Origin: an alpha proteobacterium AAP38
GTDB taxonomy: Bacteria; Pseudomonadota; Alphaproteobacteria; Azospirillales; Azospirillaceae
Reading direction: 5' to 3'
DNA length: 64,000 bases
NCBI GenBank assembly: GCA_001296005.1
Contig: LJHR01000004.1
Span: forward strand, 177,403 to 241,402
In this document: positions 19,643 through 27,915 of the stretch, one piece after another
How the letters are laid out: every line of letters begins with the position of its first letter
Numbering within the stretch: position 1 is the stretch's first letter
Notes under the pieces: model-generated
The model's database searches: none
What the model was told of the DNA's origin: nothing
What the model saw: only the letters and a program-made list of their open reading frames with translations
Position numbers and translations under genes: made by a program

Positions 19643-20526
19643 GCCAAAGGCTCCGCATTGATGCGAACGGTCCCGGACAGGCTGGCACCAGGGGCCAGGA
19701 TGGCCATGGGCGGCAGTTCGGGCTGGTTCAGGGCATTGGCGCCGTGTGTCACCGGCTCCACCGCGAAAAAGTCACGGCCCGCCGGGGTATAGACGCGCAA
19801 GGTGCCGAAAATCCGGTCGGCCCGCAGACTGACCAACAGGCCGGGCACCGATCCCGTCATATGGGCGATGCCGGCCCAGCCGGGGAAATCACCATCCACG
19901 ACGCTGTCATCCAGGGGCCGGCCATGGCGGAAATCGGGGTCCGGTGGCATCACCACCTTATCCGGCAAGCCATCGGCCCCGCTGCGCCAGTAGGACAGGG
20001 ACGAAAAGCGCAGCATCGTCCCCGCAACCCGCCGGAAGAAGGGGTGCAGGCCCATGCCAGCCGGGGCCATGCCTTGGCTATCATTGGTCAGGTCCAGACC
20101 GATTTCCAGGCCTGTATCGTCCAGCCGGTACGCCATCCGCGCGGTGAAGGCATAGGGCCAGTCGTCCTGCCCATCCGTTGCCGGCTGATACGACAGACGC
20201 AGGCGGACATGGGTGTCGGATCGTTCATCCACCGCCCATTCACGCTGCCAACCCAGCCCATGCAGCGGGTGGGTGATATCGGGCGTGTTGCGCGGGACGT
20301 GGTGCCAACGACCGGCGAACAGAAAACGGCCATCGGCAATGCGGTTGGCATAGGGCAGCATGGGATAGCAGGCGGTGCGCCGCACCTGCCCGGTCGCCAC
20401 GGCATCGGCAGGCGTGGGCCGCATGATATCGGCACCATCACGCGACAGCGACACAAGCGCACCACCGATGGAGGGCGCCACTTCCGCCCGCATGCTGCCC
20501 GCCGCCAGGGTGATGATCGCCGCCAT
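19639..20526 (-). CDS. Aldose 1-epimerase family (predicted sulfoquinovose mutarotase)
   Basis: About 295-residue galactose-mutarotase-like protein. Visible are 'PYANRIADGRF' (substrate-binding Asn-Arg), 'HPLHGLGWQREW' (catalytic-type His) and 'GMGLHPFFRR' (second His). It would interconvert alpha and beta anomers of sulfoquinovose, matching the retaining glycosidase product to the dehydrogenase's preference; YihR-type mutarotases do this in other SQ loci. The start is placed at ATG 20526, two bases after the aldolase stop; the longer frame would run into the aldolase gene. Overlaps the lactonase start by four bases. Confidence 0.83.
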   Translation of the reverse strand: MAAIITLAAGSMRAEVAPSIGGALVSLSRDGADIMRPTPADAVATGQVRRTACYPMLPYANRIADGRFLFAGRWHHVPRNTPDITHPLHGLGWQREWAVDERSDTHVRLRLSYQPATDGQDDWPYAFTARMAYRLDDTGLEIGLDLTNDSQGMAPAGMGLHPFFRRVAGTMLRFSSLSYWRSGADGLPDKVVMPPDPDFRHGRPLDDSVVDGDFPGWAGIAHMTGSVPGLLVSLRADRIFGTLRVYTPAGRDFFAVEPVTHGANALNQPELPPMAILAPGASLSGTVRINAEPLA

Positions 20527-20528
20527 GG

Positions 20529-21332
20529 TCAATAGGGACCTGTGATGACCGGGGCCGTCGGTGCCTGTCCGCGCAGGGCCGCCTGCCATTCAACGGCGCG
20601 GCCCGTCATCATGGCGATGTCCGACGCCACGGCGGCGAAGCTGTAGCCGTAACCGACGAAGCGCCCCACCATCTCCGGGTTAGGCCCGACAATGCCGATG
20701 GGCTTGCCCGCCTGTTTGGCCAGGGTTGCGGCTTCCGCGATCTTGGCCTGCACCTCCTCGTGACCCACCTGTCCGATCAGACCCATGGCGGCCGACAGGT
20801 CGCCCGGCCCCAGGAACAGGGCGTCGACACCGGGCACGGCGGCGATGTCCGCCACGCGGGAGACGGCGCCCGGCGTTTCCAACTGCACGATGACAGCAAC
20901 CTCGTCATTGGCGCGCTTCAGATAATCGGGCACGCGGCCATAGCGTGACCCGCGATGCACCGCCGCCACCCCGCGCACGCCGTCGGGCGGATAGCGGGTA
21001 TAGGAGACGGCGGCCCGCGCCTCGTCTGCATTCTCCACAAAGGGCAGCATCACGGTACGGGCGCCGGCATCCATCACCCGCTTCACCAGCACCTGATCAT
21101 TCCAGGCCAGCCGCACGATGGCCTGTGCCGGCGTGCATTCGATGGCGCGCAGCAGATTGGCGAGATCCGGCATCTCAATGGGCACATGCTCCATATCTAC
21201 GACCAGGAAGTCGAAGCCGCAATGTCCCATCGCTTCCGCCGTGCTGGGCGCGCCCGACATCAGCCAGGTTCCCGTCAGCAGGCGGGACATGTCGGCCAAT
21301 TGCCGTTTCAGCGGATTCAGGGGTTCGTGCAT
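20529..21332 (-). CDS. HpcH/HpaI-family class II aldolase, predicted KDSG aldolase
   Basis: 267-residue metal-dependent aldolase of the 2-keto-3-deoxy-acid group. Motifs 'FDFLVVDMEHVPIE' and 'RLAWNDQVLVKRVMDAGARTVMLPFVE' supply the barrel and metal site, and 'ALFLGPGDLSAAMG' the C-terminal Asp. In the sulfo-ED route it splits 2-keto-3,6-dideoxy-6-sulfogluconate into pyruvate and (S)-3-sulfolactaldehyde. ATG 21332 is preferred to the TTG at 21344 because GAGGGA lies 6 bases upstream and overlaps the dehydratase stop. Relatives act on 2-keto-3-deoxy-glucarate or -rhamnonate, so that alternative is held open by family alone; the cluster argues for the sulfonated substrate. Confidence 0.8.
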   Translation of the reverse strand: MHEPLNPLKRQLADMSRLLTGTWLMSGAPSTAEAMGHCGFDFLVVDMEHVPIEMPDLANLLRAIECTPAQAIVRLAWNDQVLVKRVMDAGARTVMLPFVENADEARAAVSYTRYPPDGVRGVAAVHRGSRYGRVPDYLKRANDEVAVIVQLETPGAVSRVADIAAVPGVDALFLGPGDLSAAMGLIGQVGHEEVQAKIAEAATLAKQAGKPIGIVGPNPEMVGRFVGYGYSFAAVASDIAMMTGRAVEWQAALRGQAPTAPVITGPY

Positions 21333-21340
21333 CAGGTCCC

Positions 21341-23083
21341 TCAATAGATCGGCGGTTCCGGCACCTTGGCGGTACCGGCCAGGAAGTCGAAGTCGCAGCC
21401 TTGCGGCGCCTGGGTCACATGCGCCTTGTATAGGGCCGCGTAGGAGCGTTCATAGCTGTTTGCCGGCGGGGTCCAGGCGGCACGGCGGCGGGTCAGTTCA
21501 TCCTCATCGACCAGCATGTCCAGCGTGCCGGCCACGGCATCCAGCCGGATCAGGTCACCCGTCTGAACCAACGCCAGCGGGCCGCCCACCGCCGCCTCTG
21601 GTGCGGCATGCACGATGCAGGCACCGTAATGGGTGCCCGACATGCGGGCATCGGAAATGCGCACCATGTCGCGCACGCCCTGGGCCAGCAACTTCTTCGG
21701 GATGGGCAGATTGCCCCATTCCGGCATGCCGGGTGCACCCACCGGCCCACCATTGCGCAGGATGATGACGCTGTCAGCATCGACATCCAGGGCCGGATCG
21801 TCAATCGCGGCCAGCATCTGGGCGTTACTGTCGAAGACAATGGCCCGGCCTGTATGGCACAGCAGGCGGGGATCAGCCGCCGATGATTTCATCACCGCGC
21901 CATCGGGGCAGAGATTGCCACGCAGCAGCGCCAGGCTGGCCCCGCGTTCCAGCGGCACCACAGGGTTGGACACGTCGCGGATCACATCATCATCGTAACA
22001 TTCGGCCTCCGCGATCTCCTGCCCCAGCGTGCGGCCCGTCACTGTCAGGCATTCCAGCGACAGGTAGTCGCGCAGCTTCCACAGCAGGGCTCGCATCCCG
22101 CCGGCGAAGAAGAAATCCTCCATCAGGGCATTGCCCGACGGGAACAGGTTGGCGCAGACAGGGATGCGCCGCGCGGCGGCGGCCAGATCGTCGAGCGACA
22201 GGGCAACCCCCGCACGGCCTGCCAAGGCCATCATATGGACAGCGGCATTGGTGGACCCGCCCAGTGCCATATAGGCGACGACCCCATTCATGAAGGCATC
22301 GCGGGTCAGCATCCTCTGTGGCGTCAGGTCCTCATCCACCATCGCCACAATGCGTTCGCCACACAGGGACGCCATGCGGCGGTGACCGCTATCAACCGCC
22401 GGGATCGACGACGCACCGGGCAATGTCATGCCCATCGCGTCGGCGATGCCCGTCATGGTCGATGCCGTACCCATGGTATTGCAGGTGCCGATGGACCGCG
22501 TCATCCGCGATTCCAGGTCCAGCCAGTCGGCAGGCGTGATGTTTCCGGCACGCAGCTCATCCCAATACTTCTTGGTATGGGTACCCGCCCCCGTCTTGGT
22601 GCCGCGCCATTGCCCATTGGCCATCGGACCGGCGGGGCAATAGATCGCGGGCAGCCCAGCGCTGATCGCGCCCATCAGCAGCCCCGGCGTGGACTTGTCA
22701 CACCCGCCCAGCAGAACCGCCCCGTCGATGGGATGGGAGCGCAGAAGCTCCTCCACCTCCATGGCCAGAAAGTTGCGGTAGAGCATGGTGGTGGGCTTCA
22801 CCATCACCTCCCCCACGCTGAGCGCCGGCAGTTCAACCGGATAGCCGCCGGCCCGCAGCACGCCGCGCTTCACGGCCTCGGCCACATCACGCAGATGGAT
22901 GTGGCAGGGGCTCATCTCGCTCCAGGTGTTCACGATGGCGATCACCGGGCGGTCCATGAACTCTTCGCGCCGCAATCCCATCTGCTGCGTCCGCTGCCGA
23001 TGCGCGAAGCCGCGCATGTCGGGGGACGCGAACCAGCGGGCACTGCGCAAGGGGCGTTTCGGGTCGGATGGCGGGTTCGTCAT
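21341..23083 (-). CDS. IlvD/Edd-family dehydratase, predicted 6-deoxy-6-sulfogluconate dehydratase
   Basis: 580-residue Fe-S sugar-acid dehydratase. Cluster-ligand cysteines are seen at C60 ('SEMSPCHIHL'), C128 ('GGCDKSTPG') and C201 ('GTCNTMGTAST'), the pattern of the sugar-acid branch (arabinonate/xylonate dehydratase-like). It would convert 6-deoxy-6-sulfogluconate to the 2-keto-3-deoxy acid used by the next gene. First gene of the five-gene operon. The 14-bp operator lies only about 10-20 bases upstream of the ATG, overlapping its expected transcription start, and the ribosome site (GGTG) is weak. Substrate inferred from context. Confidence 0.83.
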   Translation of the reverse strand: MTNPPSDPKRPLRSARWFASPDMRGFAHRQRTQQMGLRREEFMDRPVIAIVNTWSEMSPCHIHLRDVAEAVKRGVLRAGGYPVELPALSVGEVMVKPTTMLYRNFLAMEVEELLRSHPIDGAVLLGGCDKSTPGLLMGAISAGLPAIYCPAGPMANGQWRGTKTGAGTHTKKYWDELRAGNITPADWLDLESRMTRSIGTCNTMGTASTMTGIADAMGMTLPGASSIPAVDSGHRRMASLCGERIVAMVDEDLTPQRMLTRDAFMNGVVAYMALGGSTNAAVHMMALAGRAGVALSLDDLAAAARRIPVCANLFPSGNALMEDFFFAGGMRALLWKLRDYLSLECLTVTGRTLGQEIAEAECYDDDVIRDVSNPVVPLERGASLALLRGNLCPDGAVMKSSAADPRLLCHTGRAIVFDSNAQMLAAIDDPALDVDADSVIILRNGGPVGAPGMPEWGNLPIPKKLLAQGVRDMVRISDARMSGTHYGACIVHAAPEAAVGGPLALVQTGDLIRLDAVAGTLDMLVDEDELTRRRAAWTPPANSYERSYAALYKAHVTQAPQGCDFDFLAGTAKVPEPPIY

Positions 23084-23091
23084 GTCACCAG

Positions 23092-23105
23092 CTCTTATAT
23101 AAGAC
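23092..23105. promoter_or_regulatory. Operator palindrome, site a (dehydratase promoter side)
   Basis: CTCTTATATAAGAC, 13 of 14 matches to the palindrome GTCTTATATAAGAC. It sits just upstream of the dehydratase ATG, where a bound GntR protein would block transcription or initiation of the sulfo-ED operon. The AT core could also overlap a -10 box. Confidence 0.8.
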
Positions 23106-23223
23106 CGCTGACAGAAGGGACGCTTTCCAGGGCAAAGTCAATGCGAAAATCGGCGGAATACCGCCATTCCTGAAAATCATCAAAAAGGTCCCTTGCCAAG
23201 AAGGCGACCTTGTGAACATATGT

Positions 23224-23237
23224 GTCTTATATAAGAC
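23224..23237. promoter_or_regulatory. Operator palindrome, site b (suy operon side)
   Basis: GTCTTATATAAGAC, a perfect 14-bp palindrome and the best copy in the window. It lies 46 bases upstream of the suyA GTG and 132 bases from site a, so the 200-base divergent region carries one operator per direction. Confidence 0.83.
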
Positions 23238-23283
23238 TTCAGACTTCCAGCGAACACCGCCAACGAACAAGGGGAGGCTCCAA

Positions 23284-23571
23284 GTGGGCGCACCACATCT
23301 TCTGGTCCATGACCGGCGCGACAATGTCGGCGTCGTGGTTGTGGAGGGGTTGAAAGCCGGCACCGACATGCTGTGCGTCGTGACCGAGGATAACAGCGAG
23401 TTCCGCACGGTCGTGAACCAGGATGTGCAGATCGGGCACAAGGTGGCGCTGCGCGATTTCGCGGTCGGCGACACCGTGATCAAGTATGGCGAGGATATTG
23501 GCAAGGTGGTGCAGCCCATCGAAAAGGGCGCCCATGTCCATACCCACAATCTGAAAACCAAGCGCTGGTAG
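23284..23571 (+). CDS. suyA: (2R)-sulfolactate sulfo-lyase, small subunit (SAF domain)
   Basis: 95-residue SAF-domain protein resembling the N-terminal part of altronate dehydratase, but encoded separately as in the SuyAB sulfo-lyase. Ends with the family motif '[14 protein letters not shown]'. With SuyB it splits (R)-sulfolactate to pyruvate and sulfite. The start is the GTG at 23284, with GGGGAGG 7-8 bases upstream; the frame is open further upstream but runs through the operator region and has no conserved sequence. First gene of the plus-strand lower-pathway operon; 13 bases from suyB. Single-chain UxaA and GarD are about 500 residues, so the split form itself supports SuyAB. Confidence 0.9.
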   Translation: MGAPHLLVHDRRDNVGVVVVEGLKAGTDMLCVVTEDNSEFRTVVNQDVQIGHKVALRDFAVGDTVIKYGEDIGKVVQPIEKGAHVHTHNLKTKRW

Positions 23572-23584
23572 GGGAACCCGGATC

Positions 23585-24760
23585 ATGAATTACGCTGATC
23601 TCAAGATCTGGGGCTACCGCCGCGAAAATGGCCGCGTCGGTGTGCGCAATCATGTCGCCATCCTGCCGCTGGACGATATTTCCAACGCGGCGTGCGAGGC
23701 GGTGGCCGCCCATATCCAGGGCACCATCGCCCTGCCCCATTCCTATGGTCGCCTGCAGTTCGGCGCCGACCTGGACCTGCATTTCCGCACCATCATCGGT
23801 ACCGGCGCCAATCCCAATGTCGCGGCCTGTGTCGTGATCGGGATCGAGGAAGGCTGGACCCAGAAGGTGGTGGACGGTATCGCCGCCACGGGCAAGCCGG
23901 TCGCCGGTTTCTGGATCGAAGGCAATGGCGACATCGCCACCGTCGCCGCCGCCAGCCGCAAGGCCAAGGAATTCTCGCAATGGGCCTCTGAACGGGTCCG
24001 CACCGAATGCCCGCTGTCAGAGGTGTGGGTGGCGGCCAAGTGCGGGGAAAGCGACACGACCACGGGTCTGGCCTCCTGCCCCACCGTCGGCAACATGTAT
24101 GACAAGATGGTGGAACTGGGCCTCTATGGCTGCTTCGGTGAAACGTCGGAACTGACGGGGGCCGAACATCTGGCCGCCGCCCGCGCCGCCAGCCCGGAAG
24201 TGGCCGCCAAGTTCATGAAGACCTGGCAATCCTATCAGGATGACGTGATCGAGGCGCACAAGACGTCCGACCTGTCCGACAGCCAGCCGACCAAGGGCAA
24301 CATTGCCGGCGGCCTGACGACGATTGAGGAAAAGGCCCTGGGCAACCTGGAGAAGATCGGCAAGAAGACCAGCTATATCGACGTGCTGGAACCGGCGGAG
24401 GCACCGGCCAAGGGGCCGGGTCTCTACTTCATGGATACCTCTTCCGCCGCCGCCGAATGCTGCACGTTGCAGGCCGCCGCCGGCTATGTCGTCCATTGCT
24501 TCCCCACGGGTCAGGGCAATGTGATCGGCAACCCGATCATGCCGGTCATCAAGATCACTGGCAACCCGCGTACCGTGCGGTTGATGAGCGAGCATGTGGA
24601 CGTGGACGTGTCCGGCATTGTGCGCCGTGATATGACCATCGATCAGGCGGGCGACGCCTTGATCGACATGATCGCCCGAACCTCCAACGGTCGCCTGACA
24701 GCGGCGGAAGCCCTGGGGCATAAGGAGTTCGTGATGACCAAGCTGTACCGGTCGGCATGA
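23585..24760 (+). CDS. suyB: (2R)-sulfolactate sulfo-lyase, large subunit
   Basis: 391-residue UxaA-family protein. Hallmarks are '[19 protein letters not shown]' at the N-terminus, '[29 protein letters not shown]', the cysteine motif '[21 protein letters not shown]' and '[23 protein letters not shown]'. These give iron-dependent lyase chemistry, here expected to eliminate sulfite from (R)-3-sulfolactate. Its partner suyA is adjacent and comC overlaps its 3' end by four bases (ATGA). An altronate-type dehydratase is the main alternative; the sulfolactate dehydrogenases and UPF0324 exporter downstream argue against it. Confidence 0.9.
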   Translation: MNYADLKIWGYRRENGRVGVRNHVAILPLDDISNAACEAVAAHIQGTIALPHSYGRLQFGADLDLHFRTIIGTGANPNVAACVVIGIEEGWTQKVVDGIAATGKPVAGFWIEGNGDIATVAAASRKAKEFSQWASERVRTECPLSEVWVAAKCGESDTTTGLASCPTVGNMYDKMVELGLYGCFGETSELTGAEHLAAARAASPEVAAKFMKTWQSYQDDVIEAHKTSDLSDSQPTKGNIAGGLTTIEEKALGNLEKIGKKTSYIDVLEPAEAPAKGPGLYFMDTSSAAAECCTLQAAAGYVVHCFPTGQGNVIGNPIMPVIKITGNPRTVRLMSEHVDVDVSGIVRRDMTIDQAGDALIDMIARTSNGRLTAAEALGHKEFVMTKLYRSA

Positions 24761-25761
24761 GCACGGTTACGCTCAGCCTGGAAGAAGCACACCGTCTGGC
24801 AATGGGGGCGCTGGTAAAGGCCGGCGTTTCCCCAGCCAGTGCGGCGGCCACGGCGACCGCACTGGTGGCGGCGGAGGTGGATGGACAGGCCGGTCACGGC
24901 CTGTCCCGCGTCCCCTCCTACACGCTGCATGCGCGGGTCGGGAAGGTGGATGGCCTTGCCGTGCCGGTGGCCCTGGCGGCGGGAGAAGCCGGGGTTCGCA
25001 TTGATGCGGGCCATGGTTTTGCCTATCCCGCCGTCGATCTGGCCATTGAACGGCTGCTGCCGCTGGTGGCACGGACTGGTGTCGCTGCGGCAGCCGTCCA
25101 CCGTTCCCACCATTTCGGACAGGCCGGGCGGCATGTCGAACGGTTGGCCGAACAGGGGCTGGTAGCCTTTGCGTTTGCCAATACGCCGGCGGCCATGGCC
25201 CTGCCCGGCGGGCGGCGGTCGCTAATGGGCACCAACCCAATAGCCTTTGCCGCCCCCGTGCCGGGGCGGGCCCCACTGGTCATCGACATGGCCCTGTCGG
25301 TGGCGGCGCGCGGCAAGATCATGGCGGCATCCAAGGCCGGCAAGCCCATCCCCGAAGGCTGGGCCCTGGATGCCGATGGCAACCCGACCACGGATGCCAA
25401 GGCGGCACTGGCCGGATCGCTGCTGCCCATCGGCGGGGCCAAGGGGGCGGCCCTGGCGCTGATGATCGAGGTGATCTGCGCCGCCTTGGTCGGTGGCAAT
25501 TTCGGCTGGAACGCCAGCGGCTTCTTTGATGGCGATGGCGGCCCGCCCGACCTGGGCCAGTTGCTGATCGTGCTGGACCCGGCCCGTTTCGGTGGTGACG
25601 GCTATGCCGAGCACATGGCGCATCTGCTGCTGACGGTCGCCGGTGAGGCCCCGGCGCGTCTGCCGGGCGACCGGCGGCTGGCATTGCGGCAGAAGGCAGC
25701 GGCAGACGGGGTGACCATCCCGGCGGCCCTGCATGCAGAGATTTTGGGGCTGGTGGGGTAA
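24757..25761 (+). CDS. comC: LDH2/MDH2-family dehydrogenase, predicted (R)-sulfolactate dehydrogenase
   Basis: 334-residue NAD(P)-dependent 2-hydroxyacid dehydrogenase of the malate/L-sulfolactate family. Signature segments: '[19 protein letters not shown]', '[21 protein letters not shown]', '[14 protein letters not shown]' and '[22 protein letters not shown]'. In the SlcC-ComC couple this enzyme reduces sulfopyruvate to (R)-sulfolactate, the form used by SuyAB. Translationally coupled to suyB. Malate or lactate could be the substrate by family alone; its position between suyB and an S-specific partner makes sulfolactate far more likely. Confidence 0.85.
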   Translation: MSTVTLSLEEAHRLAMGALVKAGVSPASAAATATALVAAEVDGQAGHGLSRVPSYTLHARVGKVDGLAVPVALAAGEAGVRIDAGHGFAYPAVDLAIERLLPLVARTGVAAAAVHRSHHFGQAGRHVERLAEQGLVAFAFANTPAAMALPGGRRSLMGTNPIAFAAPVPGRAPLVIDMALSVAARGKIMAASKAGKPIPEGWALDADGNPTTDAKAALAGSLLPIGGAKGAALALMIEVICAALVGGNFGWNASGFFDGDGGPPDLGQLLIVLDPARFGGDGYAEHMAHLLLTVAGEAPARLPGDRRLALRQKAAADGVTIPAALHAEILGLVG

Positions 25762-25896
25762 CCCTCACCCTCCCATTGACCAGCGTCAATGGGCCCCTCC
25801 CTCTCCCACCTTCGTGGGCGAGGGGTTCAATTTCGCCCCTCGCCCGCCTAGCGGGAGAGGGAGGGGTCCAAGCCGGAAGGCTTGGGAGGGTGAGGG
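25762..25896. repeat. Nested palindromic intergenic element between comC and slcC
   Basis: Two perfect 14-bp inverted pairs are nested: outer arms at 25762-25775 and 25883-25896, inner arms at 25794-25807 and 25853-25866. A small hairpin (ATTGAC/GTCAAT, 25775-25790) lies between the left arms. The element starts at the first base after the comC stop and separates two genes of one operon. It resembles the purine/pyrimidine-rich dispersed palindromes common between genes in GC-rich Alphaproteobacteria. It could stabilise mRNA ends or attenuate downstream genes. Confidence 0.7.
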
Positions 25897-25931
25897 AGTA
25901 CCCCGCTCGAACACAATATCGAGAGGCAAAG

Positions 25932-26858
25932 ATGCCCGACATCGTCATCACCGAATTCATGGACGAGGATGCCATCGCCAATGTCCTGGCGGGCCACGAC
26001 GTCCTGTATGATCCCAAGCTGGTGGATCAGCCCGAAAGGCTGGCCGCCGCGCTGACCGATGCCCGTGCCCTGGTGGTACGCAACCGCACGCAGGTGCGTC
26101 CGACCCTGCTGGATCAGGCGCCGAAGCTGAAGGTCGTGGGTCGGCTGGGCGTCGGGCTGGACAATATCGACATGGCCGCCTGTGCCGCGCGCAACATCAT
26201 TGTGCGACCCGCGACGGGCGCCAATGATCTGGCGGTGGCCGAATATGTGATTACGGCGGCGCTGATGCTTCTGCGCCGGTCCTGGTTCGCGTCTGCCCGC
26301 GTGGCAGCAGGCGAATGGCCGCGCACCGACCTGATGGGACGAGAAGCGGCAGGCAAGCGGCTGGGACTGGTCGGGTATGGCGCCATCGCCCGGTTGACAG
26401 CACAGAAGGCGCGCGCCCTGGGCTTTTCCGTCGCCGCCTATGACCCGCATTTGCCGGAAAAGCACCCGGCCTGGGTACAGGTGGAACGGCAGTCGCTGGA
26501 AACAATGCTGGCCACCGCCGATGTTGTCAGCCTGCATGTGCCGCTGACCCCGTCCACCACCAACATCATCGACACCGCCGCCCTGGCACGCATGAAGAAG
26601 GACGCGATCCTCATCAATGCGGCGCGCGGCGGCGTGGTGGATGAGGCGGCCCTGTGTAGCGCGCTGAAAGCTGGAGCGCTGGGGGGGGCCGCCCTGGACG
26701 TGTTCGCCACCGAACCGGTCACCGCCGTATCGGGTGCGATATTCAAGGATGTGCCCAACCTGATCCTGACGCCCCACATTGCCGGCGTCACGGATGAGAG
26801 CAATGCCCGCGTCAGTGAGGTGACAGCCCGTGCGGTGCTGGAAGAGTTGGGGGCATGA
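25932..26858 (+). CDS. slcC: D-isomer-specific 2-hydroxyacid dehydrogenase, predicted (S)-sulfolactate dehydrogenase
   Basis: 308-residue NAD-dependent dehydrogenase of the phosphoglycerate-dehydrogenase type. NAD site 'GLVGYGAIARLTAQKARALGF', catalytic Arg in 'NAARGGVVDEAAL', Glu in 'FATEPVT' and His in 'TPHIAGVTDESNAR' are visible. It would oxidise (S)-sulfolactate, the product of the sulfo-ED pathway, to sulfopyruvate; ComC then makes the R form. The start at 25932 has GAGAGG just upstream; the open frame further 5' is the palindromic element. Its ATGA overlap with the next gene shows coupling. Ordinary D-3-phosphoglycerate or glyoxylate dehydrogenase is the alternative. Confidence 0.85.
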   Translation: MPDIVITEFMDEDAIANVLAGHDVLYDPKLVDQPERLAAALTDARALVVRNRTQVRPTLLDQAPKLKVVGRLGVGLDNIDMAACAARNIIVRPATGANDLAVAEYVITAALMLLRRSWFASARVAAGEWPRTDLMGREAAGKRLGLVGYGAIARLTAQKARALGFSVAAYDPHLPEKHPAWVQVERQSLETMLATADVVSLHVPLTPSTTNIIDTAALARMKKDAILINAARGGVVDEAALCSALKAGALGGAALDVFATEPVTAVSGAIFKDVPNLILTPHIAGVTDESNARVSEVTARAVLEELGA

Positions 26859-27874
26859 GCGTGGCCGCAGGCCCCGCCGCCAGTAACAGGCTGGCCTGGG
26901 CGCGCGGCGTCCTGCCCGGTCTGATCGCCACCATCGTCGTGGCGCTGGCGGCCACCTACCTGTCCGACCATTACAACGCCCCATCGATGGTCTTTGCCCT
27001 GCTGCTGGGCATGGCGCTGAACACCCTGCCGGGGGAACCACGCTATGCGCCCGGCATTGCCCTGTCGGCCCGCACCTTGCTGCGCCTGTCGGTGGCGCTG
27101 CTCGGACTGCGCATTACCTTCGCACAGGTGGGCGATCTGGGCTGGTCCACGGCGGCCATGGTGGTCTGCGCAGTGCCACTGACCATCGGGTTCGGCTGGA
27201 CCCTGTCAAAGCTGACGGGGGTTGGTGGCCGGTTCGGCGTGCTGTCGGGCGGGGCCGTGGGCATCTGCGGCGCATCCGCCGCCATGGCCATTGCCGCCGC
27301 CTGGCCGCGCAAGGACAGCGAGCGCGATACCGTCGTCATCATCGCTTGCATCACCAGCCTGTCGACCATGGCCATGCTGGCCTATCCGGCCATCGGCGGC
27401 TGGCTGGGGCTGGATGCGGTACAGGCGGGCCGGTTCTTCGGCGGCTCCATCCATGATGTGGCGCAGGTGGTGGGGGCCGGATACAGCCAGTCACCGCAGG
27501 CCGGCGATACGGCCACGGTGGTCAAATTGATGCGGGTCGCCATGCTGCTGCCCGTCGTCATCGCCATCACCCTGCTGGCCGCCCGCCGCCGCACCGCCGA
27601 TGATGGCGAGGCCAAGGTGACCCCTCTGCCCGGCTTTCTGATCGGGTTCGTTGTGCTGGCGTTCCTGAATGGCATGGGCTGGGTACCCGCACCGGTCACG
27701 TCGGTCCTGACGGAACTGTCGCGCTGGCTGCTGCTGATCTCGGTCGCGGCGCTGGGCATGAAGACATCGGCCAAGGACATCATGGAGGTGGGCCGCGCCG
27801 CCATTGCCATGGTCGTGGCAGAGACCGCCTTCATCGCCCTGTTCGTGCTGGGCTGGATCGAACTGATCGGCTGA
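26855..27874 (+). CDS. suyZ: YeiH/UPF0324-family exporter, predicted sulfite (sulfate) exporter
   Basis: 339-residue inner-membrane protein with about ten hydrophobic helices. Family motifs 'LLLGMALNTLP', 'GGAVGICGASAAMAIAAAWP', 'FFGGSIHDVAQVVGAGY' and the terminal 'MKTSAKDIMEVGRAAIAMVV' identify UPF0324, the 'putative sulfate exporter' family associated with SuyAB and cysteate lyase clusters. It would carry away sulfite produced by SuyAB and so avoid toxicity. The start overlaps slcC by four bases. No sulfite dehydrogenase gene is present in the window, which fits export. The symbol follows the suy literature and is tentative. Confidence 0.82.
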   Translation: MSVAAGPAASNRLAWARGVLPGLIATIVVALAATYLSDHYNAPSMVFALLLGMALNTLPGEPRYAPGIALSARTLLRLSVALLGLRITFAQVGDLGWSTAAMVVCAVPLTIGFGWTLSKLTGVGGRFGVLSGGAVGICGASAAMAIAAAWPRKDSERDTVVIIACITSLSTMAMLAYPAIGGWLGLDAVQAGRFFGGSIHDVAQVVGAGYSQSPQAGDTATVVKLMRVAMLLPVVIAITLLAARRRTADDGEAKVTPLPGFLIGFVVLAFLNGMGWVPAPVTSVLTELSRWLLLISVAALGMKTSAKDIMEVGRAAIAMVVAETAFIALFVLGWIELIG

Positions 27875-27915
27875 ATTCTGAACGATATAAATAAAAATCA
27901 TCGGGAGGCAGAAAC

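Noticed and set aside
18024..23083. Reading the operon as a non-phosphorylative L-fucose, L-rhamnose or D-arabinose pathway
   Set aside because: The same families serve those sugars, but the shared operator, the KERW sulfoquinovosidase and the suyAB-comC-slcC operon opposite make the sulfo-ED reading much stronger.
23284..24760. Altronate or galactarate dehydratase
   Set aside because: Those are usually single chains of about 500 residues; here the SAF and main domains are separate genes followed by sulfolactate dehydrogenases and an exporter, as in SuyAB clusters.
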